This document shows positions 15,652 to 23,962 of a DNA stretch of 35,354 nucleotides, piece after piece. Numbering within the stretch: the stretch's first letter is position 1; each line of letters begins with the position of its first letter. Source of the stretch: a virus. The stretch covers positions 1-35,354 of IMG/VR virus record IMGVR_UViG_3300025889_000422; one strand, 5' to 3'. A program made the translations under genes and the position numbers. Under the pieces are notes generated by a model, which saw nothing but the letters and a program-made list of their open reading frames with translations, was not told where the DNA came from and searched no databases.

Positions 15652-16991
15652 TATTCTATTCTACTCTCCAATTGTTGTGCTTGATCAAACATCGACTGTG
15701 CAGGATTTTCCATACCCTGGGACTCTTCTGATATAGTACCACCAGATTCTAGATTGTCCATCATATTCTGCATAACTTCTGCACCTCTATCAATATCTCC
15801 CTGACCCGCGTTTCTTACAGCGTCTGCTGTAAATACAAATTCATTCTTACTAAGTCTAGCCGGCACATCATCTGCTCTTTCCTTAGCTCCCAGTGGTACA
15901 AAACCACCTTCTCTATAATCTTTTTCTAAGCCACCTAGGTCCATAAGACCACCGTCTGCTTTTCTATCTCTTAAAGCATTGTAAATCATTTTAGAATCTT
16001 CATCCATCATTCCGGTATCACCACCATAATAATAATCTTGACCCTTCATAAATTCATCAGCACCTTTATCCCCTAATCTTAATCTTTTAGCTATTATATC
16101 TAAAGCGCCTTCATCTAATGCATTAATAATATATTCACCATCTGCATCTTTAGTAATGTCATAACCTTCATCAATTAAGCCTTCTATAACCTTTACAGCT
16201 TTTTTAGATTTAGGTGCTATAAAAACATCTTGACCAGTTGCCTGTGCTTGATACCCATAATCAGGAACATAGACATCTTCATCACGTATTTGAACACTTA
16301 TATCAGCATCATCAAATAAAGATTTAACTTTACCTACACCAGCTTTAAACATCTGACCTGCTTTTTGTAATACACCACCACCTATTCTATAACCTGGTCT
16401 TAAACTTGCTAATCCACCATCTGCAAAATCATAGAAAGATCTTTGTACAGATGCTTTAGGAGGCATGAAATATAATGCAGCGTTTGTAGGGTCTCTATAA
16501 TATTCTCTAGCTTGTCCTCTAATTTCTTCTACATCCGGTTGAGGCATAGTATACGATGTACCTGTATCTTCCTCTTCTTCGTCACCCATAAAAAATGGAG
16601 CAGCTATACCTGCAGCACCTAAACCTGTTAATGCTGTTCTCCCTAAACTAAAATTACCTTTAGGATCATAAAACATACCACTTAACAATCCTTTTTTACC
16701 TGTAGCAGCATTTATTGGTCTAACTAAATTCATAAGATTACTAAATCTAGATAATCCCTGACCCCCAGCAAATATACCTTTACCACCTAAAAATTTAGCA
16801 CCACCTAATCCATAACCTGCAGCCGCTAACATTGCCATCTTACCTATTGGTGATTTAGCAACTTTCTTAACAGCTCTACCTGCTTTTTTAACTAGTTTAC
16901 CTAAAAAATATCCTTGTCTCTGGTCTTCGAGACCCATAATGCCACCCATATTCCGCATTTGTCTTTCCATATTCATTCTTGAAATTGCCAT
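15651..16991 (-). CDS. Internal virion protein with conserved KERADDVPARLSKNEFVF motif
   Basis: This 446-residue protein has a basic amphipathic N-terminus (LGKLVKKAGRAVKKVAKSPI) followed by hydrophobic glycine-rich stretches. The middle contains FADGGLASLRPGYRIGGG, and the C-terminal third contains GAKERADDVPARLSKNEF, then VFTADAVRNAGQGDIDRGA. The ADDVPARLSKNEFVFTADAVR pattern recurs in marine podovirus virion proteins. The lysine-rich start could interact with DNA or membrane. It is probably packed in the capsid or injection apparatus. It overlaps the next gene by one base (TAATG). Confidence 0.75.
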   Translation of the reverse strand: MAISRMNMERQMRNMGGIMGLEDQRQGYFLGKLVKKAGRAVKKVAKSPIGKMAMLAAAGYGLGGAKFLGGKGIFAGGQGLSRFSNLMNLVRPINAATGKKGLLSGMFYDPKGNFSLGRTALTGLGAAGIAAPFFMGDEEEEDTGTSYTMPQPDVEEIRGQAREYYRDPTNAALYFMPPKASVQRSFYDFADGGLASLRPGYRIGGGVLQKAGQMFKAGVGKVKSLFDDADISVQIRDEDVYVPDYGYQAQATGQDVFIAPKSKKAVKVIEGLIDEGYDITKDADGEYIINALDEGALDIIAKRLRLGDKGADEFMKGQDYYYGGDTGMMDEDSKMIYNALRDRKADGGLMDLGGLEKDYREGGFVPLGAKERADDVPARLSKNEFVFTADAVRNAGQGDIDRGAEVMQNMMDNLESGGTISEESQGMENPAQSMFDQAQQLESRIE

Positions 16992-17025
16992 AATCTTACC
17001 CTTTTATCGCCTTTTTGTTCTATAA

Positions 17026-18321
17026 TCAATCATATATCTCTAGCATATCTGCTAGTCCACCGTCCATATAGTAAACTCTACCACCATCCATATAGTGTTG
17101 AGAATAACCTTGGGAAGTACCCGTTCCAGCAGCTGTTGCTTGAGCCGCGTTTTGTCCCTGAGCATTAGTTGCTTCTCTACCACCACCAACAGCCCTATCA
17201 CTAGCACTATAACCACCACTATCTCTAGAAACATAACTACCAGAATCTAGTCTACTTTGAACTTGAGCAACCCTGTCTCTCTCTGCTTGTGCTGCTGCCG
17301 CTTCTGCCGCTGCTGCCGCTGCTGCTGCATCTTCTTTTCTTTTCTTGTCTGCAGCTTTTTTATCTTTTCTCATTTTATAAACTTGTTTTGTTTTTTTACG
17401 TGCACCTAAAATTTGTGCTTCTGCATCATCTAATAAACCTAATCTTTCCTCTAACGTAGTAGTGTCTAAACCTTTTGCTTTTTTATCTGCAATAGTTTTT
17501 TCAATTGTATCTCTTCGTTTACCAAATGTATCTGCATCTATTTTATTAAGATTGTAACCTGCCATAATACCACCAGCAGTATTATAATCATCAGTAACAA
17601 TTCTACCTATGTCGTCTGTAAATATACCTGCACCTCTTGCTTCATTTTCCATAATAGCTCTTTCATTAATAGGCATTACTCTACCTAAAAAATCTTTTGC
17701 CATTCCAAACCCTTTTCCTATTAAACTATTTGACATATAATTTTTTATAGCACCTGGTATTCCTGGTTCAGGGACACCTGACGGCACACCATAATACTCT
17801 GGATAGTTGTCCATAAATTTTTGTGCTTCTGTCATTGAAGAATAGTTAGGGTCATACTGGTCAATGTATTGTCCCTGAGCCCCGTACTGTTCTTTGTTAT
17901 TCATTATAATTTCATTAGCTATGTCTTTTAAACCTGTTAAAGTTCCACCAGTAAAAGAACCATAGCCCTGACTGTTAGGGTCTATTCCTTGAGCTAGTGC
18001 TTGGCTAGCTTGATTATAGGCTGCTTGTGCATTTTCTACACCAGTACCATAAGGTTTTGGATTAAATGTTCCAGAATATATCTCACCAGCTTGTCTACTC
18101 GGAAATGCATTGTAGTCCTGTCTAACATTACTCATGTTTGTGTTATAAGGATTGAATCCATCACCACTATCTCTAGGAATTAGAGTAGGGATACCTCCTG
18201 TTTCTGTATCTACAATAGGTTTGCTTTCAGGTATTTTAAAAGGGTTTAATAAAAACTCAGTTCTAGGTATGTAATTATACCCTGCTTCCCTTACCTGTTT
18301 ATCGTAATCACTTAATGCCAT
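17026..18321 (-). CDS. Virion protein with alanine-rich helix and YMDGG repeats
   Basis: The 431 residues include a tyrosine-, asparagine- and glycine-rich N-terminal half (NPYNTNMSNVRQDYNAFPSR). A charged helical region at about residues 275-350 contains a poly-alanine run (KRKEDAAAAAAAAEAAAAQA). The short tail carries two copies of YMDGG (SQHYMDGGRVYYMDGGLADM). The end motif YMDGGLADML recalls other marine phage internal proteins. It is likely part of the internal core or tail base, by neighbourhood. The start overlaps the previous stop as TAATG. No enzymatic motif is seen. Confidence 0.72.
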   Translation of the reverse strand: MALSDYDKQVREAGYNYIPRTEFLLNPFKIPESKPIVDTETGGIPTLIPRDSGDGFNPYNTNMSNVRQDYNAFPSRQAGEIYSGTFNPKPYGTGVENAQAAYNQASQALAQGIDPNSQGYGSFTGGTLTGLKDIANEIIMNNKEQYGAQGQYIDQYDPNYSSMTEAQKFMDNYPEYYGVPSGVPEPGIPGAIKNYMSNSLIGKGFGMAKDFLGRVMPINERAIMENEARGAGIFTDDIGRIVTDDYNTAGGIMAGYNLNKIDADTFGKRRDTIEKTIADKKAKGLDTTTLEERLGLLDDAEAQILGARKKTKQVYKMRKDKKAADKKRKEDAAAAAAAAEAAAAQAERDRVAQVQSRLDSGSYVSRDSGGYSASDRAVGGGREATNAQGQNAAQATAAGTGTSQGYSQHYMDGGRVYYMDGGLADMLEIYD

Positions 18322-18578
18322 TACTCTTCTTTGTCCTCATCAGATGATGCACCTAACGGTGGCATCGCTGCTACTTTTATTTTTAATGATCTTGTTATGT
18401 GTTCTTGTTGAGTATCTGTTTCAGGGTTAGCAATATCGTCTTCTGCTTCTTTATCTGAGTTGTACTCATAATTAGTTTGTGTATTTCTTAATATTACTTC
18501 TGTTTCACATTTCACAACCGGTACTTTTTTACCATTGATTATTGTGTATGCTACTTCGCCTTCTTCTGTAAATGCCAT
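18321..18578 (-). CDS. Small acidic phage protein, 85 residues
   Basis: This acidic protein begins MAFTEEGEVAYTIINGKKVP and has a polar middle (NYEYNSDKEAEDDIANPETD) and a DEDKEE end. The beta-strand-like first third may be folded, and the rest is probably flexible. I do not recognise it. It sits between a small beta protein and the 431-residue virion protein, joined to the latter by TAATG. It is likely a minor virion or assembly protein. Confidence 0.65.
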   Translation of the reverse strand: MAFTEEGEVAYTIINGKKVPVVKCETEVILRNTQTNYEYNSDKEAEDDIANPETDTQQEHITRSLKIKVAAMPPLGASSDEDKEE

Positions 18579-18580
18579 AA

Positions 18581-18910
18581 TTAATCCCTATTTATTTCTA
18601 ATATTGCACAAGTGCCTTCGAATATATCTGCTGTAGCAGCTTGTAATTGTAGTTTATCATTCTCTTCTAACACAATTGAGCCGTCAGAGATAGACTTAGA
18701 ATCCCCTGAGTTTACAGTATGTTCAGCAAATTGAAAAGCAGTTGTTGCTGAATTATCATATAAAAAAGCTTTTATTTCTGTGTTTCCGCCACCTACATTA
18801 GCCGCATGTATATTCTGTATTATAGCCCTAGAATTAGATGGACATGTATAAACATCTATTACAGATGTTGAGTTTAGGTCAAAATTAGCATTTTTATAAA
18901 TATTTGCCAT
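18581..18910 (-). CDS. Small beta-rich virion protein, 109 residues
   Basis: The sequence alternates beta strands and turns: SVIDVYTCPSNSRAIIQNIH, EIKAFLYDNSATTAFQFAEH and SISDGSIVLEENDKLQLQAA, ending CAILEINRD. This pattern is typical of small beta-sandwich proteins that decorate phage heads or necks. A similar pattern occurs in the genes at 29689 and 32782. It is joined to the preceding 59-residue gene by TAATG. The exact position in the virion is unknown. Confidence 0.68.
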   Translation of the reverse strand: MANIYKNANFDLNSTSVIDVYTCPSNSRAIIQNIHAANVGGGNTEIKAFLYDNSATTAFQFAEHTVNSGDSKSISDGSIVLEENDKLQLQAATADIFEGTCAILEINRD

Positions 18911-19089
18911 TAACTATTATTACCCGAAGATTTAAACCAAGTAAATCTTTCTGTTTCTTGTTTAAGTTCATCTAAAAATGTAGAGTTTAATTGTTCTGTA
19001 ATTAAGGCAATAGCTCTATTAATTTGTTTTTGGTTTGAAACATCATATTCTTCTTTTGGTTCCGGTATTCTTATTACTATCTTAGCCAT
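18910..19089 (-). CDS. Small conserved virion-module protein, 59 residues
   Basis: I start this gene at ATG 19089-19087, giving MAKIVIRIPEPKEEYDVSNQ, rather than at 19140. The shorter form begins in a TAATG overlap with the nozzle-like gene and has GGAAGAAG just upstream, while the extension would lie inside that gene. The rest (KQINRAIALITEQLNSTFLD and ETERFTWFKSSG) is helical. Small proteins of this pattern often follow the nozzle gene in marine podoviruses. Its function is unknown and may be in neck assembly. Confidence 0.7.
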   Translation of the reverse strand: MAKIVIRIPEPKEEYDVSNQKQINRAIALITEQLNSTFLDELKQETERFTWFKSSGNNS

Positions 19090-21026
19090 TATCTTCTTCC
19101 ATCTGGTTGAATATCTAATCTTATAGTCCCAAATCTCCAAGACTCTGATGCGCTATCATTTTCTATTTTTATATTAACAAATCTTCCTCGTGCTCTTGTA
19201 TCCTTTTTTTGAGTAGAAGGTGTAATTGTAAATGGACTTAAGGCTGTCGCTGTTTGAGAATCTGAAGGATATCTTTTAACTGCAAGTGTTACTTTTGCAT
19301 TACCTGCAAGATCTTTAAAATCAGGTATGAATCTTCTAACCGCAAGAAAAACTTCTCCAGCTAATGCATATGTTTGTCCTCTTTGTGCCTGTTGAAGATC
19401 ATAGTCATATGACTGTATAAAAGAGGTAACTGTTGTCGTACTACCGTCAGGATTAACTTGATCAGTACCTACCTCATGCTCGAATAATGTAGTCTGCCCG
19501 AGCCCTGATTCCCCAATAATGACTGGAAATGTCCCTGACGCACTATCATTAAATTTAGTTGCAATAGGGTTAGGATACACGGTTGCATCGATCCAGGTAG
19601 TTCTAGCTTCTGTTCCTATATACCAAACACCTCCGGGTATTTTGCCACTTTCACCATAATTAAATACAACATACTGATCATTATATTCTGAATTTGTTGA
19701 TGGATAATACCAAGTCACTTCTGTGTACTGATTATTTAAACCCGCATAAACCTGTTGTCCTTTTGTAGTGTCTGCTTGATCATAGACATAATCTTCAACA
19801 GTACATGGTAGAGATTTAACTGTACCATCAAATGCAAAGAAACCGTTAGTAGACATCCAGTAAGCTACACCATCTATTTCAACCGCTGCATTTTTACCAA
19901 TCAATCCACAGTTAGTACCAACTTGTTCGAATCCAAATGTAAAAGGTGCACCAATAAATTTCATGGTGTATAAAGCGTTGTCTGTCCAAACTAGAATAGT
20001 TTCTTTTGCTTTTAAGGCACCCATAATTTTAGTACCGTCTTGTAGTCTTTGTGTACCAGCAGAGTTAATAGCAGTTACTGTATAGTCATTTATATCTTCT
20101 TGTTCTGAAAATCTTATAAACATATCATCTTGTGTTGCAGATGAACCAATAGTTGTTTCTGTTCCAAGATGAATTAAGTGACGTGTTGTTGGTGATACTA
20201 ATGTTACCCTTGTTGCAGTTGGATTGTTTGTAGTTGCAAATCCAGATGTAGATGTAGCTGCTCTTATTGTTAAAGCATTTGTTGCACCTGCGTTCCATGT
20301 AAATGTTTTACCGTTTGCAATCGTCGCAACTAATACCTGACCAAAATTACTTAATGACCAAAGACCTGGTTCAAGTGTTATGTCGTCTGCAGATGATGCT
20401 TCTCCCCAGTTTCCCGTTCCCCAAGTATCTGTACCCCAACCATAACCATATGATTGTGCGGCAGGACCTACTGGCTCGTAAGGAATTAATTCTATACTAC
20501 CACCTGTAGACACCGTTCCTGTTGCATTAGAACTTTGTGTAACTGTAAATACAGAACTAGATGTAACAGAAGTTACTTGAAAATTTTTATCTTCAAAGTC
20601 AGAATCAGAATAACCTGTACCACCAGGTAAAGTTACATTATTAAATTGTACGATGTCACCTGCTACCAATCCATGAGCAGATTTAGTTACAGAACAAATA
20701 GCAGAACCAGATGTAGTTGCAATTGTTGCACTAGTTAAAGCTGTTTTAACAGGTGTGATGTCATATAACTGACCTTCAAAATAAATAAGTAAACATTTAT
20801 CTGTGCCGATAGCAACATATCTGTTACCGGATAAATCTACAAATGCAAACTCACGTCTTGCAACACCAACAATTGTATCTGTAATAAGTGATGACCAGCC
20901 ACCAACTTTTTCTGGCAGCATATATCTAAATCGTACGTTATCACAATCTACCCAACGCTGTTCAGCACCTACTGTTGTGTTTTGTTTATCAATTCCTGGA
21001 ACGAATTGAAAGTCAAGAAGAGCCAT
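19089..21026 (-). CDS. Tail nozzle / stabilisation protein (P22 gp10 or T7 gp12 type)
   Basis: This 645-residue protein begins MALLDFQFVPGIDKQNTTVG, with WVDCDNVRFRYMLPEKVGGW, an N-terminal pattern common in podovirus nozzle or tail stabilisation proteins. The body is beta-rich with repeated short strand units (ETILVWTDNALYTMKFIGAP; GVAYWMSTNGFFAFDGTV), consistent with a beta-propeller. It ends RFVNIKIENDSASESWRFGT. It would form the lower tail tube that opens on infection. The adaptor-like genes lie on the far side of the adhesin region. The assignment rests on N-terminal pattern, fold and position. Confidence 0.75.
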   Translation of the reverse strand: MALLDFQFVPGIDKQNTTVGAEQRWVDCDNVRFRYMLPEKVGGWSSLITDTIVGVARREFAFVDLSGNRYVAIGTDKCLLIYFEGQLYDITPVKTALTSATIATTSGSAICSVTKSAHGLVAGDIVQFNNVTLPGGTGYSDSDFEDKNFQVTSVTSSSVFTVTQSSNATGTVSTGGSIELIPYEPVGPAAQSYGYGWGTDTWGTGNWGEASSADDITLEPGLWSLSNFGQVLVATIANGKTFTWNAGATNALTIRAATSTSGFATTNNPTATRVTLVSPTTRHLIHLGTETTIGSSATQDDMFIRFSEQEDINDYTVTAINSAGTQRLQDGTKIMGALKAKETILVWTDNALYTMKFIGAPFTFGFEQVGTNCGLIGKNAAVEIDGVAYWMSTNGFFAFDGTVKSLPCTVEDYVYDQADTTKGQQVYAGLNNQYTEVTWYYPSTNSEYNDQYVVFNYGESGKIPGGVWYIGTEARTTWIDATVYPNPIATKFNDSASGTFPVIIGESGLGQTTLFEHEVGTDQVNPDGSTTTVTSFIQSYDYDLQQAQRGQTYALAGEVFLAVRRFIPDFKDLAGNAKVTLAVKRYPSDSQTATALSPFTITPSTQKKDTRARGRFVNIKIENDSASESWRFGTIRLDIQPDGRR

Positions 21027-21036
21027 AGTTCAGCCC

Positions 21037-21756
21037 CTATATTTTATCTTTGTATACCCAGCCTCTCGTTGCATTAACATATACTAACGTGAAAGCTGAA
21101 GCATTTGTTGAAACAACTAGATCATTACCTGCACCATTTATATTTGATCCATTTCTTCCGACTGTTAAGTTGTTAGATGCAAGGTTATTACCACTGTCTA
21201 TAAATGTAACCTCATTTCCTATTGCAGGGGATGCGGGTAAATTAATTGTAATAGCTGTACCAATACCACCCCCAGAAGTATCTATCAAAACCTGATCACC
21301 ATTAACTGTAGTATAAGTAGCTGAAGGTGTGTAGTATCCTTTAGTCTGTAGTTTACCTGTAATGTTTGTTCCATCAGAATATAAAACTGTAGTTGAACCT
21401 ACAGGTAAAGCAATTCCTGTACCTGAAACTGTTTTAACTGTTAGTGTATAATTAGATGCTGATCTTGCTGTTGCATCTTCTACAATAAACACTCTTTCAG
21501 CACCATCAGGCATAGTGACTGTTCTATTAGCAGCCAAAGTTCCTGTTAATTTATAATATAGATTTTTACCGTTTGCTGTTGCATGATTAGCTAAAGATAA
21601 AGCAACATCTGAACTAGCTACACTTAAAGATAAATAACCGCTAGCTGCTTGTTCTAAAATCTGTAAATTTGTATTTGTAATAGTACCCCAGGTTCCTGAT
21701 TTCTCCCCTGTGGTAATTAATTCTAGTTTTAAATCACTTGACGTACTTGATGCCAT
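21037..21756 (-). CDS. Tail fibre / surface virion protein, 239 residues
   Basis: The protein starts MASSTSSDLKLELITTGEKS, with GTWGTITNTNLQILEQAAS, a widespread N-terminal module in marine phage fibre proteins that probably docks it to the tail. The rest is Ser/Thr/Asn/Gly-rich beta structure (YLSLSVASSDVALSLANHAT; VTFIDSGNNLASNNLTVGRN), ending GWVYKDKI. No catalytic motif is visible. It lies between the nozzle-like gene and the repeat-bearing adhesins, which supports a receptor-binding or fibre-base role. Confidence 0.72.
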   Translation of the reverse strand: MASSTSSDLKLELITTGEKSGTWGTITNTNLQILEQAASGYLSLSVASSDVALSLANHATANGKNLYYKLTGTLAANRTVTMPDGAERVFIVEDATARSASNYTLTVKTVSGTGIALPVGSTTVLYSDGTNITGKLQTKGYYTPSATYTTVNGDQVLIDTSGGGIGTAITINLPASPAIGNEVTFIDSGNNLASNNLTVGRNGSNINGAGNDLVVSTNASAFTLVYVNATRGWVYKDKI

Positions 21757-21765
21757 ATATTTCTC

Positions 21766-22017
21766 CTACGGATTGTTCGGGTCAATAGGTACCCAGGTAC
21801 CCGTTGTTCCTGGAACTATCGGGTTCCAGTTTATCACATCTACCGTGTTAGTTGCAAGGTTTATTTGATTACCAGTTACAGTAACTGTTGTAGGAAAAGC
21901 AATAGTAGTATTACCCACTGAAATATTTAATCTGTTTCCTGTTACTGCTATGTTTAAATCCTGTATGAAAGGACTTGAAAAAGGTGCTGCTGAAAATGAC
22001 GTTGATCCAAATAACAT
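21766..22017 (-). CDS. Short paralogue of the 22-residue-repeat adhesin (2 repeats)
   Basis: This 83-residue protein has the same three-part build as its 283-residue neighbour: a start MLFGSTSFSAAPFSSPF, two 22-residue repeats (residues 25-46 and 47-68, each beginning VTGN), and a tail PGTTGTWVPIDPNNP. The shared head and tail show that the two are duplicates differing in repeat number. It is probably a beta-structured surface fibre part. It begins in a TAATG overlap with the longer paralogue. Confidence 0.72.
   Translation of the reverse strand: MLFGSTSFSAAPFSSPFIQDLNIAVTGNRLNISVGNTTIAFPTTVTVTGNQINLATNTVDVINWNPIVPGTTGTWVPIDPNNP
21814..21945 (-). repeat. Two 66-base (22-residue) repeat units in the short paralogue
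   Basis: Units VTGNRLNISVGN... (residues 25-46) and VTGNQINLATNT... (47-68) fit the consensus of the 11-unit array in the neighbouring gene. Confidence 0.75.
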
Positions 22018-22868
22018 TATGAGCTCCTACTTGTTTGAACTGGTGTCCATACCTGAGTTGCGCCCGGTAGTATACCATCCCATTTTTTGATATTAACAGA
22101 TGTTGTTCCAACATTTAACTGATTTCCTGTAGGTAAAGCGGTTGCTGCAGCAGTGATTGTCACTGTTCCTGTTGCAAGATTAGATTGTTTTCCTGTAACA
22201 CTAACCACTGCATTTGCTTTAGCAACTGCATTACCAATTGTTAAATTAGCTCTTGATCCAGTAACAGAGAAGTTTGCATCAGCAGAAATGGTGACATCAC
22301 CTGTACCAATATTTGCTTGTGATCCATCTGGTAAAACAACTGCCGCAGCAGTAGTTGTTACATTACCAAGAGATACATTTGCTCTGTTTCCAGTAACAGG
22401 AACTGTAATATTAACTTTACTCTCAGCATTACCGATTGATAAATTAACTCTTGATCCTGTAAGAGCGACTAATGCATTAGCAACAATAGTTGGGTTACCG
22501 GTTGTAATACTAATTTGATTACCATCTACACTGACATTTGCATCAGCAGTAACAGTTACATTACCAACTGTGAAATTAACTCGTTGTCCTGTAACACCAA
22601 CGTTTGCATCAGCAGTGATACCAACTGTGCCTGTGTTTAAATTAAATCGATTACCGGTTAATGGAACATCTACATTGATTGCAATACCAACTGTACCTGT
22701 TGAGATGTTGGATCTGTTTCCTGTTACACCAAAATTAGCATCAGCGGTAACTCCAACTGTGCCTGTATTAGTATTGATCCGTGATCCATTGACTTCTACG
22801 AATGCGTATGGAGGAATGCCTTGTGAAGCAAAGGCTGCTTCAGAGAAAGCCGTTGCACCGAAGTACAT
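22017..22868 (-). CDS. Adhesin with eleven 22-residue repeats
   Basis: The 283 residues comprise a head (MYFGATAFSEAAFASQG), eleven back-to-back repeats of exactly 22 residues from residue 26 to 267, and a tail (PGATQVWTPVQTSRSS). The repeat consensus is V-T-G-N-R-x-N-x-x-T-G-T-V-x-I-x-A-D-A-N-V-x. Regular Gly and Asn positions suggest stacked beta strands, such as a beta-helix or shaft. It is likely an extended surface fibre. Repeat number is a plausible way to change its length. It follows the 96-residue chaperone-like gene and overlaps its shorter paralogue by TAATG. Confidence 0.78.
   Translation of the reverse strand: MYFGATAFSEAAFASQGIPPYAFVEVNGSRINTNTGTVGVTADANFGVTGNRSNISTGTVGIAINVDVPLTGNRFNLNTGTVGITADANVGVTGQRVNFTVGNVTVTADANVSVDGNQISITTGNPTIVANALVALTGSRVNLSIGNAESKVNITVPVTGNRANVSLGNVTTTAAAVVLPDGSQANIGTGDVTISADANFSVTGSRANLTIGNAVAKANAVVSVTGKQSNLATGTVTITAAATALPTGNQLNVGTTSVNIKKWDGILPGATQVWTPVQTSRSS
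22068..22793 (-). repeat. Array of eleven 66-base coding repeats
   Basis: Eleven units of 22 codons lie in tandem without any length change. Units start VNGSRIN, VTGNRSN, LTGNRFN, VTGQRVN, VDGNQIS, LTGSRVN, VTGNRAN, PDGSQAN, VTGSRAN, VTGKQSN and PTGNQLN. The units are diverged in sequence but fixed in length, so the array is old or under strong structural constraint. Confidence 0.88.
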
Positions 22869-22871
22869 GGT

Positions 22872-23162
22872 CTATGCTCCTGATTTCGGATATTTAGTTT
22901 TAGTAGCTGTTCTTTTAGCTTGTAATTCTGTAAGTGTATCACCACCATCTAATAGTGCGTGAATACATTCTTCATGTGTTGGGTATTCTGCTTGTCTGTT
23001 TCTTTTCCATTCTTCAGCGTCATACTCTGCTTGTAGTTCTGTCATCTTAGCTTCTATGTCAGCTACTGGTATAGGTGTTGTTCCATCATGCCAAACTATT
23101 TCTCCATCAGCTTTTATAGTTACTTTTGCGTTAGGATTTATTTTTAATATTGCATCAATCAT
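22872..23162 (-). CDS. Tail-fibre assembly/chaperone-like small protein, copy 1
   Basis: This 96-residue protein begins MIDAILKINPNAKVTIKADG and has IVWHDGTTPIPVADIEAKM, then a charged helix (ELQAEYDAEEWKRNRQAEYP). The W-x-(D/N)GTTPIPVADIEA block is shared with the gene at 26741, and 36 bases of DNA are identical between them (23050-23085 and 26949-26984). Such proteins follow fibre genes in many phages and may help fibre folding or attachment. It overlaps the preceding fibre gene by TAATG, as its copy does. Confidence 0.72.
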   Translation of the reverse strand: MIDAILKINPNAKVTIKADGEIVWHDGTTPIPVADIEAKMTELQAEYDAEEWKRNRQAEYPTHEECIHALLDGGDTLTELQAKRTATKTKYPKSGA

Positions 23163-23665
23163 TATTGTTCTACCTCTGTAAGTGTTAAAGCATAAGATGC
23201 GTTGTCATGTACTAATCTAAAATTACTGCCACCAGGAGACATTATATAAGGTTGGAAAATAAGTGTGTCTGTACTTGTTGTTGTGTATGAACCACCAAAA
23301 GTTACACCAGCATATCTGTTCTCACCATTTTGAATATAACCAATATGATAAGCTAAAGCACCACTCATATCTGTATAACTAGCACTACCGACTTTTACTT
23401 TCATTCTTCCTCTACCATTGTCTCCACTTCCAGTTACATCACACATTGTTGAACTAAAATCTACAATAATTAAATTACCAGATGCAGTAGGTGTAAGAGT
23501 TGCTGTAATACCACTTGAAGTTAAAGTCGTAGATGTAGTTTCAATATGACTAGCAGGATTTGCATAAGTTCTAACAACTTGCAAAACTTTCCCTTGTCCA
23601 GGTGCAACACTTGTTGGTATTGTCCCTGTTATTGCATTCGCTCCACCTAGTCTAGTTATCGCCAT
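23162..23665 (-). CDS. Tail fibre protein of the VLQVV type, copy 1
   Basis: The 167-residue product begins MAITRLGGANAITGTIPTSV with KVLQVVRTY, a common start in marine phage fibre heads. It is then a beta sandwich rich in Ser, Thr and Gly (LIIVDFSSTMCDVTGSGDNG; STDTLIFQPYIMSPGG), ending TLTEVEQ. It is paralogous to the gene at 27070, which shares the N-terminal pattern and the same downstream neighbour. It is probably a receptor-binding or decoration head on the fibre complex. Confidence 0.72.
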   Translation of the reverse strand: MAITRLGGANAITGTIPTSVAPGQGKVLQVVRTYANPASHIETTSTTLTSSGITATLTPTASGNLIIVDFSSTMCDVTGSGDNGRGRMKVKVGSASYTDMSGALAYHIGYIQNGENRYAGVTFGGSYTTTSTDTLIFQPYIMSPGGSNFRLVHDNASYALTLTEVEQ

Positions 23666-23668
23666 AAT

Positions 23669-23962
23669 TTATCCTATCAACGCTTTAATTTCTGCGTCGT
23701 CCAATCCTAAATCTTTTAGCTTCTGTTTACCAGAGGCTTTTTTATCTATTGCTGCTTGTTCAGCATCTTTTAATTCTTGTATCTTTGCATTTACTTCAGC
23801 TTCTGTAGGTATAATAGCTGTTTCATCATTTAATTTTATATATTTGTATTGCATACGCTGAGAATTAGGAATTTTATTTCCATTATCATCATGCGTTTTC
23901 CAACCATACCATTGAGATTTATCTTTATTAAAATGTGCTAAAGCTAATTGTAAGTAATCCAT
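23669..23962 (-). CDS. Small protein with KQKLKDLGL-DAEIKALIG tail, copy 1
   Basis: This 97-residue protein starts MDYLQLALAHFNKDKSQWYG and ends with a helix AIDKKASGKQKLKDLGLDD plus AEIKALIG. The last 30 residues closely match those of the gene at 24518, also at DNA level, while the N-terminal halves differ. It is likely a fibre-associated assembly protein, given that it sits between two fibre genes. It starts in a TAATG... arrangement with its upstream neighbour's frame (shared base 23962). Confidence 0.68.
   Translation of the reverse strand: MDYLQLALAHFNKDKSQWYGWKTHDDNGNKIPNSQRMQYKYIKLNDETAIIPTEAEVNAKIQELKDAEQAAIDKKASGKQKLKDLGLDDAEIKALIG

Noticed and set aside
22068-22793. Tandem 66-base repeats as a possible CRISPR array
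   Set aside because: The units are in one open reading frame, diverged, without constant repeats or unique spacers. They are coding repeats.
22153-22962. Plus-strand frames opposite the 22-residue-repeat adhesin
   Set aside because: Their apparent repeats are a reflection of the coding repeats on the minus strand. No start signals or independent features.
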